Positions 32,704 to 44,450 of a stretch of DNA of 64,000 nt are shown here, piece after piece; the stretch's first letter is position 1; every line of letters starts with the position of its first letter. The stretch is from Liriodendron chinense (lineage: Eukaryota > Streptophyta > Magnoliopsida > Magnoliales > Magnoliaceae). Location of the stretch: NCBI GenBank assembly GCA_003013855.2, contig ML058405.1, forward strand, positions 3,407,976 through 3,471,975, written 5' to 3'. Made by a program: the position numbers and the translations under genes. The notes under the pieces are model-generated. The model was given only the letters and a program-made list of their open reading frames with translations, did not search any database and was not told where the DNA came from.

Positions 32704-34292
32704 TGTTCGCTTCCCCAAGTGTAGGGTTGCGATGTAGTAATAATCTCGATAATACTAAGGTCGATCCAAAGGGACTAACTCAGGAATTCATAAAACTACT
32801 TCCAATAGTCTCTAATTGAAATCAAACTAAACAAATTTGGAAATTAAATGTAGATGAGTAATTTTTAACTCGAAGTGAATTTAACCATATAAGAGAACCG
32901 CTAGGGTGCCAAGGATCCACTTGTTGTTATCCTTGATGAATAACTCGCTGTGATTTCTCAATTACACAACTAGAATCGAAATCAAAACCCTATCTAGCCG
33001 GATTATAGAGCGGTTATATCATTAAACAATCTGTCATATGTGTTGTTCATTAACATGATTCCCTCAATTCAAGTTAGGACTTGAGCACACTCAATTACAT
33101 AGGTCAATCCTAGTTCCAATAGATTAAGATCACAACTATGATAAACATCAAACCCTGTCACTAGACTTAACTAATATCATAATTTGAACTCGATTCAAAT
33201 CACATAAACAACTAACACATATTCCAGAATTCTCAGAAAAAAGATAGAACTTTGGTTTGAAGTTCCCACATGAAAACCCAAGTTCTAGAGCGTCTTGAAT
33301 TCGATTCCTCAAAGTGTACAGGTCTAGATCCTAGCAAAACAACTAAAAATTAAGCATATTTCTTTCAAACATCCATGAGTCACCATGAGATTAAGAAAAA
33401 CTAACTTAAACTTCATTCAAACTTAAGAAAACCATTATTCGACATTAAAAATCAATCCATGAAACCCTAAAACGAATCAAAGCATTTTAGATAAACTACA
33501 AGCTTCACCTCTTAGCCCTATCTAAGAGGTTTAGCCTATCATGCTAAAAGAAAAACATGAAAGCTAATAAAAATATGAAAACTAGAAGAAAAAAAAAACT
33601 AGGAAGGAGTTGTAGAACTCCACAATCGTCCTTCTCCACCTCCCACTATAGTAGATCTCTTCTAGGATAGATTAGGAACGAGGTAGAGGTCTCCTTTTAT
33701 AGCAAAAGACTGGCCACCGACTTGAAATCTTCTGGAATTGCGTATCTCCTTACGCAGTTCCGCAAACAGGTCCTATTAATCGAAAATCCCTACGATTGAT
33801 CGAAAAATGAACTTATATTGATCGAAAATTGGCCGATTGATCGTAAAAGAGTCCAGAGAGTTGTTATTTTCCACCGCTTATTCCGATTGATCGGTCATGT
33901 CTTTGATTGATCGGAGATGTGCCGATTGATCGAAAATATATCCAAAGAGTTCATTTAAAATTCGATTTTTCAAGTGAGTCCGATGGGTGGTCCGATTGAT
34001 CATAGATCCATCAGAACACCCTCCAATTGATTGGGGATCCATCGAAATTGCATGTTTCTTCATTTTCTTCTACTTTCTCTTCGGTCCTTCCTTGCTTGAT
34101 TTCTTCCTCTCCTTCTTCCTTTCTTTAACTCTTCAATGACCTTTTTGGAGTGTCCTTTATCATCCAAATAGTGGGTTCTCTCTCTTATTCCTATAATCAC
34201 AAAACCATGCATTAAATAAGAGTTCAAATGTATTAATCGTGCATAGTTAGTGATGAAATGAGGTTAGAATATACACATTTAAGAGCTCCACA
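32704..34292 (-). repeat. Solo LTR of an Athila-related Gypsy family, TCCAC duplication
   Basis: TGTTCGCTTCC to GAGCTCCACA, 1589 bp, flanked by TCCAC at 32699-32703 and 34293-34297. Read on the minus strand it begins TGTGGAGCTC and matches the family of 37157-38655 and, more distantly, 7914-9486. No internal region or partner LTR is adjacent, the usual result of recombination between the two LTRs of a full element. GATTGATCGG-type words lie at 33783-34045, upstream of a minus-strand TATAAAAGG near 33700. Confidence 0.88.
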
Positions 34293-34393
34293 TCCACCGA
34301 GGCTTCAAAACTTCGAACCATCTTCTCTTCTCTTTATAAATCAGCTCCTCATCAATCATGTGTCGTTGATTCTCATGCATCACTACGTCTTCA

Positions 34394-35861
34394 TTAAGCC
34401 TTTGCCAATCCCAAAAAAGTTACGCAGAACTTGAACTTCTTTATTAGGACCACCTTAGTTAGCATATTCGTCGGATTCACACTAGTGTGAATCTTGTCCA
34501 GAGTCACATCTCCTTCCTCAAGCACCAGGTCTAATAAAATGGTGATGCACATCAATGTGTTTAGTACGAGAGTGATAAACAGAATTTTTAGCCAAATTGA
34601 TAGCACTAGAGCTATCACAATTAACCTGCACGGCTTCCTGCCGAAGCCCCAACTGATTTATCATTCCTTTCAACCAAATAGCCTCCTTAAAAGCTTTTAT
34701 CACCGTCATATACTCAACTTCAGTAGTAGAAAGAGCCACCGCAGACTAAAGCTTAGACATCCAACTAATCACTCCACCCGCTAAGACAAACGAGTATCCT
34801 GAAGTCGATCTCTTACAATCCACACTACCTGCGTAATTAGAATCGTCGTACCCAACCAACTTGTCCTTGGACTTCTCAAACGTCAAGACGTAGTCCTGCG
34901 TACCTTGAATGTATCGAAGTAGCCATTTCACAGCTCCCAATGTTGTCTACTCGGGTTAGACATGAATCGGCTAACAACACCCATTGCCTATAAAATATCC
35001 AGTCTTGTACAGACCATGGCATACATTAAATTGTCCACAACACTTGAATAGGGCACATGAGACATAACATGCTTTTCTTCATCTGTTTTGGGATAATGTT
35101 CAGAAGAAAGCTTGAAGTGAGTTATGTGGGGAACGCTAACCGGTTTGGACTTGTCCATCTTATTTTTTTAACACCTTCTCAAGGTATTCTTCCTGAGATA
35201 ACCATAACCTGCCCATCTTCCTGCCTCTATGAATATTTATGCCAAGAACCCTCTTTGCAGCCCCCAAATCCTTCATCTCGAATGTCCCTAAAAGCTGAGT
35301 CTTCAACACGTCGATGTCAGACATGCTATAACTGATAATAAGCATGTAATTGACGTACAACATCAGTATGAGAAATTTCTCATCATTTAGTGTCTTGAAA
35401 TAGACACAATGATCATACTCGCTCTTGGAAAAGCCCTGATTCATCATGAAGGAATTAAATTTCTTGTACCACTGCCTAAGCGACTGTTTGAGACCGTACA
35501 AGGATCTCCTCAACCTGCAAACCTTGTTCTCGGCTCCTTACACTGTATAACCTTCTGGCTGCACCATGTAAATCTGCTCTTCCAACTCCCAATGCAGGAA
35601 AGTAGTCTTTACATCCATCTGTTCCAGTTCGAGGTCGTATTGGGCAACCAACGCCAACACGAACCTAATAGATACTTGCTTCACAACTGGCGTAAAAATC
35701 TCATTGAAGTACACGCCTTCACGCTTAGCATACCCTTTCGCTACCAACCTTGCTTTGTATCTATCTTGTTTCTTCCAAAATATCCACTTGCACCCAATCG
35801 TTTTTCGACCCACTAGAAGCTTCATAAGCTCCCAAGTCTTATTCTTGTATAGGGAGTCCAT
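34394..35861 (-). pseudogene. Copia reverse transcriptase and RNase H remnant
   Basis: RT begins near 35861 with TWELMKLLVGRKTIGCKWIF and continues ARLVAKGYAKREGVYF, LEQMDVKTTFLHWELEEQIY and RRSLYGLKQSLRQWYKKF. The catalytic YVDD is replaced by YVNY (about 35343-35357), so polymerase activity must be lost. RNase H follows with VGYDDSNYAGSVDCKRSTSG and ALSTTEVEYM. Frame changes and stops are scattered. The piece ends at the 3' non-coding part just before the solo LTR at 34292. Confidence 0.88.
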
Positions 35862-36113
35862 CTCGTCTTACATTGCTATCTTCTACTTTTCAACATCTAC
35901 ATCTCGTAGTGCTTCCTCAAAGTTAGACGGATCCCCCTCATCTGTAATGAGAGTGAATGCAATGTTCGAGTCATTCCTATACATGGCCGGTAACCTGCGA
36001 TCTCTAGGTGGATTTTTTCTCACAGGTGGCTGCTCCACCTGATCATGTACCTCTATCTGTGTCTCAGTATCGACCCGTGTCTCATCTCTATCATCATGTG
36101 TATCAATAATTTT

Positions 36114-37156
36114 TTATTTTTCTGATTTCTTTGTTGCATCCTTACGGAACAAAGACCCTTCATCGAACTTAACATCATGGCTCAGGGTGATCTTCCATAT
36201 GATAGGGTCATATATGCGATAACCCTTCACACCATCACCATAGCCCACAAAGATTCCTTTTCTGGCCCTATGCTCTAGCTTATCTCTCAACTGACGGTAC
36301 ATAAGAGTAAGACTCACAACTAAAGACCTACAGACTCAAGTAGTCTAACGTATAATCATTCCACACTTCCTCAGGGATTTTACATTCAATTGCCATAGAG
36401 GGCGATCGATTTATCAAGTAACAAGCCATGTTAACGGCTTTAATCCACATCTCTTTGCCCAACCCAGCATTACTAATATAGATCAGGCTCTCTCTAAAAA
36501 AGTCTGATTCATCCGCTCTACCACATCATTCTACTCTGGCGTGTGGCACACTGTGTTATGCCACACGATCCCCTCCTCCTTACAATATGTATTAAATTCC
36601 CTGGAAGTAAACTCACCTCCATTATTGGTTCTCAAAACCTTCAGTTTCTACTCTGACTGATTCTCCACCATCGTCTTCCAATACTTGAAGGTCATGAAGA
36701 CATCGAATTTATTTTTAAAAAATAAACCCAAACCTTCCTGCTATAGTCATCGATAAAAGACACAAATCACGATGACCCCCCAACAGAAATAATAGGCGAC
36801 AAGCCCCCATACATCAGAATGAACATACTCAAGCACCCTTTTACATATATGTTTCCCCCCTTTAAATGACAATCTATGCTATTTCTCATACATGCAATGT
36901 TCACATATACTAAAGTCTACAGATTTAAAGGAAGGAATCAAAGATCGTTTAGAGAGTACCTTTATGCCCCACTCGCTCATGTGGCTTAAGCGTGCATGCC
37001 ACATACGTTCAGATGTGGAATCCGCTACAATCGCTGCAGCTCCACCTACTGAAGTGCTCTCAATCAGTCTCTAAATATTTTCATGCCTCTGTCCCTTCAT
37101 AATTACTAAGGCCCCTTTCGAAACTTTACAGAACCGGTCAAAATCAGTTAACTTGC
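36114..37156 (-). pseudogene. Copia pre-integrase and integrase remnant
   Basis: From the edge of the solo LTR, minus-strand motifs run FCKVSKGALVIMKGQ, then the pre-integrase MWHARLSHMSEWG, CEHCMYE and VLEYVHSDVWG. The integrase core shows LRTNNGGEF, where the family usually has DNGGEF, so the second catalytic Asp is changed. It ends with the C-terminal RKGIFVGYGDGVKGYRIYDP near 36250. Stops and indels interrupt it. Confidence 0.8.
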
Positions 37157-38655
37157 TGTTGAGCCACGAATTATACATGTTCTAACCCCAATTCATAGCA
37201 TAATGGTATAGTTTAAGTTGTTAAAGTTAAAGACTTATCCTTACTTTTGTGTTTATAGGTAAAAGAGAGAGAGGTCATGGATTTAATGATAATTTGGAGG
37301 ATTTGGAGATATTAAAAGACCAAGCTTTAATAAGCAAAAGAAGTGAAGAAAAGACCTTGGAGAAATTAAGTTAAAAACCCGAAATGGCCAGAAGCATATT
37401 ATAGAGCTGCAAGGCCATAAAAGTAAAATGCAGAAAATAGCCCTGAGTTGCTGCTGGACAAAATTCCGATCAATCGGAGTCCCATTGGAACTAACTCCGA
37501 TCCATCAAAGTCATATCGGAGACCCATCGAAAATACAGATTTTTCCATAAGTCTTTGGACATATTTCCGATCAATCGGAGAAATTCTGATCCATCAGAAG
37601 GGGGTGCTCCGATCAATCGGAGATAAGTCCGATCAATCGGAACTGTCTGCGCAAGTGCGAAATATTTAAGCAGATTCTCGAAGTTTTCAAGTCGGTGCGG
37701 GATTTTTCTTATAAAAGGCCACCTCCACTCTCTTCCTAGGGTATCTAGCAATGTGGGGAGCAAAGGATTCAAGATGTAGGAGGCTTCCTAGCCTTCTACA
37801 ACTAGTTTTCTTCTTCTTCTAGTTCTAGTTCTAGCTTGTTTTTATGCTTTTCATTAGTTAACCTCTTAACTAGAGCTAAGAGGTAAAGCTATAGTTTTCT
37901 AAGATGGTTTAATTCGTTTTAGGGTTTCATGGATTGATTTAATGTTGAACAATGGTTTACTTAAGTTTGAATGAAGTTTGAGTTAGTTTTTCTTAATCTT
38001 ATGATGGCTCATGGATGTTTGGAAGAACTATGCTTATTTCTTAGTTGTTTTGCAAAGTTCTAGGCATGTAGCTTCGAGGAATCGGATTCACTACGCTCTA
38101 AACTTGGTTCTTCATGTGCGAACTTCAAACCAAAGTTCTATTTTTCTGAAAATTCTGAATTATGTGTGATTGTTTATGTGATTTGAATGAAGTTCAAATC
38201 ATGGCATAGTTATGCTTTGTGATAGAGTTTAATGATTATCATATTGGTTGTGATCTTAACCTATTGGAACTAGGATTGACCTATGCAATTGAGTGTGCTC
38301 AAGTCCTAACTTGAATTGAGGGAATCATGTTGATAAATAACAAATGTGTTGGATTATTTTGATAATATAACCGCTCTATAATCTGGCTAGATAGGATTTT
38401 ATTTCGATTCTAGTTGTATAATTGAGAAACCTATGTGAATTATACATCAAAGATAGCTATAAGTGGATCCTTGATGCTCTAGTTATTTCTTATTATCAAA
38501 TTTTTTGTTTCATGTTTAAAACTAATTTCATAAACCCCTCCTAAGATTCTAGTTATTAGGATAGTTCAAATTGTTTATCTCTTTCCTTATGGATCGACCT
38601 CGGTCTTATTGAGATTATTACTACATCGCAGCCTTGCACTTGAGGCGAGCGAACA
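37157..38655 (+). repeat. Solo LTR of the same Gypsy family, CTTGC duplication, opposite orientation
   Basis: TGTTGAGCCACG to GGCGAGCGAACA, 1499 bp, flanked by CTTGC at 37152-37156 and 38656-38660. TATAAAAG is at 37710-37717. TCCGATCAATCGGAG-type near-palindromes (37467-37640) lie directly upstream. It interrupts the Copia coding sequence within the pre-integrase region, and Copia similarity continues on both sides. Confidence 0.9.
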
Positions 38656-38660
38656 CTTGC

Positions 38661-39270
38661 ACCCCAATGCCTCGAGTGCACCAAGGGAAATCAAATTCTT
38701 CTTCAACTTGGGAACATGCCTCACTTCCGTCAAGGTTCGTTCGATACCATCGAACATCTTGATGCGCACAGTACCAATTCCAACAACCTTGTAGGCGTAA
38801 TCATCGCTTAGAAATACTGAGCCTCTCTCATACTCCTTGTAGGAACTAAAGACGAGTATAAGCCTTGATGAAGGACGATTCAACTTGTAAATCAACTTGT
38901 TAAATGTGCTAATGTGGTCCTCCATATCTATCCCCTCCACCATCTTCAAAGTGAAGAGTTGCATCATTAGATACATGCGATTTTCTAAAGACTTCTTCGC
39001 GTACACGTTCTCTAGCTTGGTCCATGTCTCAACAGCGGTCTTCTCCTTCATGACGTTATAGAAGACGTCATCTACAAGGCACAATTGTATTGAGGTCATC
39101 GCCTTCTCATCCATCTTGGTCCACTCATCATCTTCAATATCTTTCGGTCGCTTTTCAAGGGCATTCACGATCCCTTGCTGAGTTAGGATGGCCCTCATCT
39201 TCACCTTCAATAACTCAAAGTTGTTTTTACCCGAAAACTTCTCAACGTCGAACTTCGTACTTGAAGCCAT
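38661..39270 (-). pseudogene. Copia gag fused by deletion to the post-protease region
   Basis: One open frame starts MASSTKFDVEKFSGKNNFEL and runs through gag (LCLVDDVFYNVMKEKTAVE, MEDHISTFNKLIYKL). It then jumps to SSYKEYERGSVFL and VVGIGTVRIKMFDG, sequences that normally follow the protease active site. The zinc knuckle and protease motif are missing although the frame stays open. A short inverted gag segment lies at the junction. The frame is cut at 38660 by the solo LTR. Confidence 0.82.
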
Positions 39271-39314
39271 GAGACTATCTCATAAAATTCCCTTCTTCAA
39301 CCTTCCAACGATAA

Positions 39315-39325
39315 CTCTGATACCA
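39315..39325 (-). other. Primer-binding site, initiator tRNA-Met type
   Basis: The minus strand reads TGGTATCAGAG, next to the 5' LTR at 39328. Confidence 0.9.
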
Positions 39326-39327
39326 CT

Positions 39328-39929
39328 TGTTAGAAATTCGGTCAATGGAAGCACTGAAGAGATTCAAACAATCACCACAAGCCACACAAACAATCAATGC
39401 AAAGACGATCCATTTTTACGTGGAAAACCCTTGCGGGAAAAAACTATGGCACAAAGCGACACCTCCACTATGAATATCAGATGATTACAAAGCTAATCTA
39501 CCCTCAAGTAGATCCCAAAGATGAACAAAAGCTCACTCATACCTTACAAATCACTCCCCCAAACCCTAAACTCGTGTTTGGACTCCTTGAACAAGATTAG
39601 GATACCTCTAAATTGGGTTAGGAGGTGTTTATATAGACCTCTAATCGAAAATAGAAACAAAATACGCGAAACCATGTAAGAAAATCACGCACCGCACGTC
39701 GACCGACTGGTCGTCAACCCACTAAAACAATCCAGTGAGTTTATGCCAAAAAACGTCCTGCTGCCTCATAATTCGACCGGTCAAGCGACCAATCGGAGTC
39801 CCCTGCAAACTGGTCCACTGACCGGTCTGAGACCCCTAGAATTTGTACAGAGTCTTGCTATGCAGGACTATCCACTGGCCGACCGGTCGGTGAACACAAA
39901 AAATTCACAATTTCGTAGACTCTCCAACA
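39328..39929 (-). repeat. Copia 5' LTR
   Basis: 602 bp, TGTTAGAAATTCGG to GACTCTCCAACA. It retains TTTATATA at 39628-39635, a minus-strand TATA box. GACCGGTC near-palindromes (39703-39885) lie upstream of it on that strand. Confidence 0.87.
39628..39635 (-). promoter_or_regulatory. TATA box of the Copia 5' LTR
   Basis: The minus strand reads TATATAAA. It is missing from the other LTR of the same element. Confidence 0.55.
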
Positions 39930-39934
39930 GATAT

Positions 39935-40329
39935 TGCCTAATAAAACCCACCAAGTAAATCCTATCCTACTTCCATTCGGTGGACCCACAAGCTCTAGCA
40001 TTCAATATAGACTGTCCATCATCAGCAGAATAAAGGGAAAAAAATCGTTGATCAAAGATATGCCATTATTGCCTCCTTCCCATGAACCCACCAGCAAACC
40101 ATCGATTGTTAAGATCCGAACCGACCACTATGTCACCCATGTAATCAGAAAATCATCCTTGAAATTACACATGATTAAACCATGTGATGAGACGAACAAC
40201 CCAGATAAATTTCACTTTGCGAGAGACACGTAGTTGCACCATTTCAAAACTTGCTAACTAAACAACTCTCCTGCCATAAGGACTCTGGAGCCAGTTTAAG
40301 AAGTCACTGTGTAGGAGTGACCAACATAG

Positions 40330-40371
<42 letters not shown>

Positions 40372-41019
40372 CGAGTCACATTGCATTGGCATTCTAGTCC
40401 CTTTCTGGACGTTTATGAAATAGGCAACAAAAAGAATAAGAATGAAAATCACCCATTGATCAGATCGAGAGATGAGCAGCGAAAGAGAAAGCTAAGTTCA
40501 AGAGGAAGAAGGGTTGAACTAACTCATCGAGTTACACCTGACTTTGGCCTCCTTCTCTGTCAAGTTTGGGTTGATTTAGAGACGTGTAAAGATCTTCCAT
40601 CTCACCTTTGAGCTACAAATCGCGTTCATCACTAACTCAGACTAGCAAATGTTGCACAAATCTTAGACCAACTACCTTTCATCAATCTTTAGTAATCACA
40701 ATAGGTAGGTGATCTCCCGTTTAAAACCCTACATTATTCATATATAGATTGATTCATTAATTATTATATATTGTAGATTCAATTTATTCAATTATTATTA
40801 TGAGTTGTGGATTTATCTCGTTTGATTTTCTATCCATTGTAGATGGAATTCATTAAATTCTTGTCAAGAGTTGTCTATTGATTTCATTTACTCTTCAATA
40901 CGTATGCTAGTGGGATTTAGTTGATTATTGTCCATTGAATTTATTACACGCTTATTATATGTTATAAAATAGATGTGAATTATGGATGTTCTTCCTAGAA
41001 AGGATCATTCCATTACTTT
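39935..41019. other. Non-genic interval with (GA)n
   Basis: No gene is recognised. A (GA)n tract of about 35 bp lies at 40335-40369. The remainder is AT-rich. Confidence 0.55.
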
Positions 41020-42572
41020 TGTTACGGGTGTTTACACAACAAAATTGTCTTTCAATAGATTTGAGGAATAAGAGTAACATTCTAACATTTAATAAGACAA
41101 ACAGAGAAACATTCATAACTTAGTTTATTCCATTCATTGATTTCTTCATACATTCAATACATACATCCCTTGATTTTAGAATAGAGAATATACAAGTGCA
41201 AATACAATGGATTCATATAGAAATTTTTGCAAAGCTTCACCCTATTCTTCTTTATGAATTCTGCCCAAAGGATAGAGAAGCAGGCTTCCGAGCCAAAGTT
41301 ATTCTTCCTTTTGTGTATTCTATCTATGATATTGCTTGATCTTCATTGCCCCTCACTTTTGAAAGGGAAATGAAAGTGAAAACACCCCCGACATCCTTCA
41401 CAAAAAGAGGCAAATCCAGCAAACATACTGATTTTCAGCCTTCTAGGACCTTTCACGCGGGTCGCGTGGAAGCTATGGCCTATAGACTTTTTCGAAATTT
41501 CTTCTTCGATCATCGATCTTCCATTTCAATAGAGTTTCCTTGCCATTCTTCTTCGATTCCCGGGGTCCGCACCAAGTGCATTTGACCTGAGAAGAAGGAG
41601 ATGCACAAGGCCTCTCTCATACCTCCAGAATCATTAGAGAGGAGCTCTGGAACTCTGTCCATGTGTAAATGAGGACCCAAAGGGGGGGTATTTATAGGCC
41701 TCAGGGGTGAATCTCGCGGGATGGACCTTCCACGTGGGTCGCGTCAAAGGGTCGCGTGGAAGGTCAAAATTCTACACATTTCCTTCATTTTTCCTGACTT
41801 CTCTCATTTCTTCCTTGTTTCTTCAAAGACTTTTTTCCTTCTTTTCTCCCTCATTCCAAGCCTCAATAAATGCCTCAATCTTCTTTTCCTTTAAATTTTC
41901 CTATGCCTAAACAAGGGGTGCTCTGCCTTGAAATGACCACCAAATAAATGGGTGCTCTGCCCTGAAATGATCACTAGAAAGACGGGTGCTCTACCCAAAA
42001 AGGATCACGGGTGCTCTACCCTGGGATAGTCCAGAAAAGATCAGGAAAAGTTAAGCTATTTAATTTATTTTAATTCGTTATAGTAAATTTCAAGTGATAT
42101 TGTGGAAGAATTATTGTTGATTTATTGTATTTGATTTTCTTTATTTCAGTAAGATTATACTTGATTCGAACGTAGAATTTCTAAGTGTGGGAATGATATG
42201 AACTTACGAGCCATCGCGCTCACACCCCCTTAGGTTGTTTTGCAGGATTTGATTCTGAAGAAGAAATTGGACCAAGCTGAAGGATTTTATTTGGTTCTGC
42301 TAGGAATAGTTTGAATTTTCATTTTCTTATGAATGCCAATGTAATGGAATTTATTTAAGGATGATTGATGGAATAGTGAAAGTTTGAAAATGTAATAGTG
42401 AAATTTACATGAATGAAAATTACATTTATTATCCTTTTAGTTAGCTCTGATGGTGTATTAAAATGGATGGAAACTATGTGAATTACAAATGTATTTTTAT
42501 TAAACTAACCTCACGGGTCTGGGATTCAGATTCGGGTCTAATCAACCTGAGTACCGAATTTCGGGGCGTGAC
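41020..42572 (-). repeat. Possible LTR of a TGTCACGCC-type Gypsy, truncated or decayed
   Basis: On the minus strand the right boundary reads TGTCACGCCCCGAAATTCGG, the standard start of a common class of plant Gypsy LTRs. It falls exactly where Copia integrase similarity begins (42573). A possible other end, TGTTACGGGTG, is at 41020, but the flanking 5-mers do not match, so the left limit is uncertain. Inside, GGGTGCTCTGCCCTGAAATG units repeat at 41917-42025. Confidence 0.45.
41917..42025. repeat. Tandem GGGTGCTCTGCC units
   Basis: GGGGTGCTCTGCC, GGGTGCTCTGCCC, GGGTGCTCTACCC and GGGTGCTCTACCC occur at roughly 25-45 bp intervals, most of them followed by variants of TGAAATGA. Confidence 0.7.
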
Positions 42573-42937
42573 ACCATAGGCACCTGACTGTTCCTTACAC
42601 TCTGCAACAAAATGGTGTTGTGGAGAGGAGGAATAGAATGTTACTCGACATGGTGAGATTGATAAGTGAGATTGATAATGGCTCAAGCTAACCTTCCCCT
42701 TAAATTTTGAGGGGATATGTTGCTGAAACTACTGCCTACACCCTCAATCAAGTACCTACTAAGTCGGTTCCAACGACCCCTTATGAGTTATGGTGTGGCA
42801 GAAAACCAGACTTGATTCATCTATGCCCTTGGGGATCAGTCCATTTCATTCATCTCCCATCTTAAAAAACTGAAAAATTGAATCAGAGATCCCTAAAGTG
42901 CATTTTCATCCAATACTCTGAGTACTCTAAGGGTTAC
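42573..42937 (+). pseudogene. Decayed Copia integrase, left part, split by the Tat-type Gypsy
   Basis: The translation carries HLTVPYTLQQNGVVERRNRM, the catalytic Glu region of Copia integrase, followed by ANLPL and further motifs in shifted frames. The sequence stops at the GTTAC duplicated by the Gypsy insertion and resumes at 52462. Upstream integrase is missing, cut by the LTR-like sequence ending at 42572. Confidence 0.8.
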
Positions 42938-44015
42938 TGTTAACGTCAGATTTTGTAACAGGATCCTCCGATCGTTCACCTTCTCTCCAACAGGGATTTC
43001 CTCTGCCAGACCTGTAAAGAGACAGAAAGCAACTAAGGGTGGCTGATGTCCAGCCGTTAGCCTCCGATGCTTAAGTCAGGCAAAGCAAGAAGAATAGCCA
43101 AGCAAAGCGAGACCAGGGATTGAATATTGTGTACCTTTCTCTTAATGGAGTCATCCCTTTATATAGATCTGAAGCGATCCAATCTGTTACGTAAGATATC
43201 GAGATCCCGCTTGATTTCGTGGGATAAGATCCTTATCCTTAGAGACGAGATCTAACCCAATTACTTATTTTGGCAATCACGTTCCTTGATAACAATCCCT
43301 TGAGATTCGGAACCACAAGAGAAGATAAGCCCAAAATCGACCTATACGGGCTGCTGATGGTAGGCGTGGTAGTAGCGTTGATTGCTCATGTAGAGTTGGA
43401 AGCCGTAGTTGGAGTCATAACCGGCGAAAAGGAAAGAGACGCCGAAGGGGCGGAGACCACCGAACTGGGTGTAGCCCTGCTTGGTGTCACAGAGGGATTG
43501 GACAAGCTGCTCGACGGGAATCGGGTGCTGGTACTGAAGGCTAAGGGGTGTCGCCACAGAAAAAGCTGTTCGCATGTTGGAATATGGTCGCGAGTCCAAG
43601 TGTTCGCTCATTCAGATGTAACACTTTTCAATGACTTGTGAGAAGGTTTGCTCGCAGATCAAGAAGGGAATCTCTGCTTTGCTTTATCTGACTATTGGCT
43701 ATGGGAACTCGAGGCCTTGCGAATAGGTGCTCCGTATTTATCCATCCTGCGACTCTCGAACAACTTATCTCGAGAGTCGAGTGGGCGTCCCGCACTTACC
43801 CAATCTACGACTCTCAAGCATATGATCTCGAGAGTTGAATGGGCACTCCGTATTTACTCGATCTGCGACTCTCGCTCAGATGATCTCGAGAGTCGGATGG
43901 GCACTCCGTATTTACTCGATCTACGACTCTCGCTCAGACGATCTCGAGAGTCGGATGGGCGTCCGCGTAAAATCTTTAACAGCTAAGTTGGATCTCCATC
44001 ATTTTGCCTATAACA
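42938..44015 (-). repeat. Tat-type Gypsy 3' LTR
   Basis: 1078 bp. It contains four 58-bp units, each with GACTCTCG and CGAGAGTC about 20 bp apart (GACTCTC starts at 43751, 43809, 43867, 43925). A minus-strand TATATAAAGGG is at 43155-43165. The LTR also has open frames on both strands (43270-43641), which are part of the repeat and not recognised as genes. Confidence 0.9.
43751..43972. repeat. 58-bp tandem units with inverted GACTCTCG/CGAGAGTC arms, four copies
   Basis: Spacing is exactly 58 bp. The other LTR has three copies (starts 52250, 52308, 52366), which accounts for the length difference between the two LTRs. Confidence 0.9.
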
Positions 44016-44279
44016 GATGCCCCCCAAGTCCTTGCCGCCAAGAATTCTTAAGGGAAGGACTTGGCTCACTATCACACGTAACCGCCCGCTATCTTCATCG
44101 AGAACGGAACCATACATGATGGGCTGGAATTAATGAGCGTCAGCTTTCTGCAGCCTTTCCGCAGACAGAAAATGAAGGGGCGCTTTCCACGTGTCAGGGG
44201 AGTTAATGGGCGTGCCTGCTCGACTGCTACGCCGAAGGAGGGGCTGCCACGTATCACCAGATGCGGCAGAATGATTGCC

Positions 44280-44287
44280 TATAAATA
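44280..44287 (+). promoter_or_regulatory. TATA box of the antisense gene
   Basis: TATAAATA lies 163 bp before the ATG at 44451, on the plus strand and outside the LTR. This position fits a separate promoter for the antisense transcript. Confidence 0.5.
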
Positions 44288-44450
44288 TACAGAGTCCGCC
44301 ATTTCTTCGGTTTTCTATAGAAGCTTTTCGAAGGGAATTTGCAACCATCTTTTTCATTCTTCTTCCTCCGGTGCTCCTTTTCCTTCTTTCTTTCTTTCCT
44401 GGGTACAGGCCTTTTTCTTTTCTTTTTCTTAATCTTCTTAAAACCTCTTC

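Larger units (their letters stand above)
32137..39929 (-). mobile_element. Ty1/Copia retrotransposon with GATAT duplication, carrying two solo LTRs
   Basis: LTRs at 32137-32695 and 39328-39929; GATAT at 32132-32136 and 39930-39934; initiator tRNA-Met primer site at 39315-39325. Gag, pre-integrase, integrase, RT and RNase H remnants run on the minus strand in the Copia order. Two solo LTRs from a Gypsy family (32704-34292 and 37157-38655) sit inside. Without them the element is about 4.7 kb, a usual Copia length. Many stops, frame changes and an altered RT active site make it inactive. Confidence 0.9.

Noticed and set aside
40335..40369. (GA)n tract considered as a GAGA-type promoter element
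   Set aside because: No gene follows it, so it is treated as a plain microsatellite.
43270..43641. Open frames on both strands within the LTR, duplicated at 51769-52140
   Set aside because: They are duplicated only because both LTRs carry them. They lie in the promoter/leader part of the LTR and resemble no known protein.
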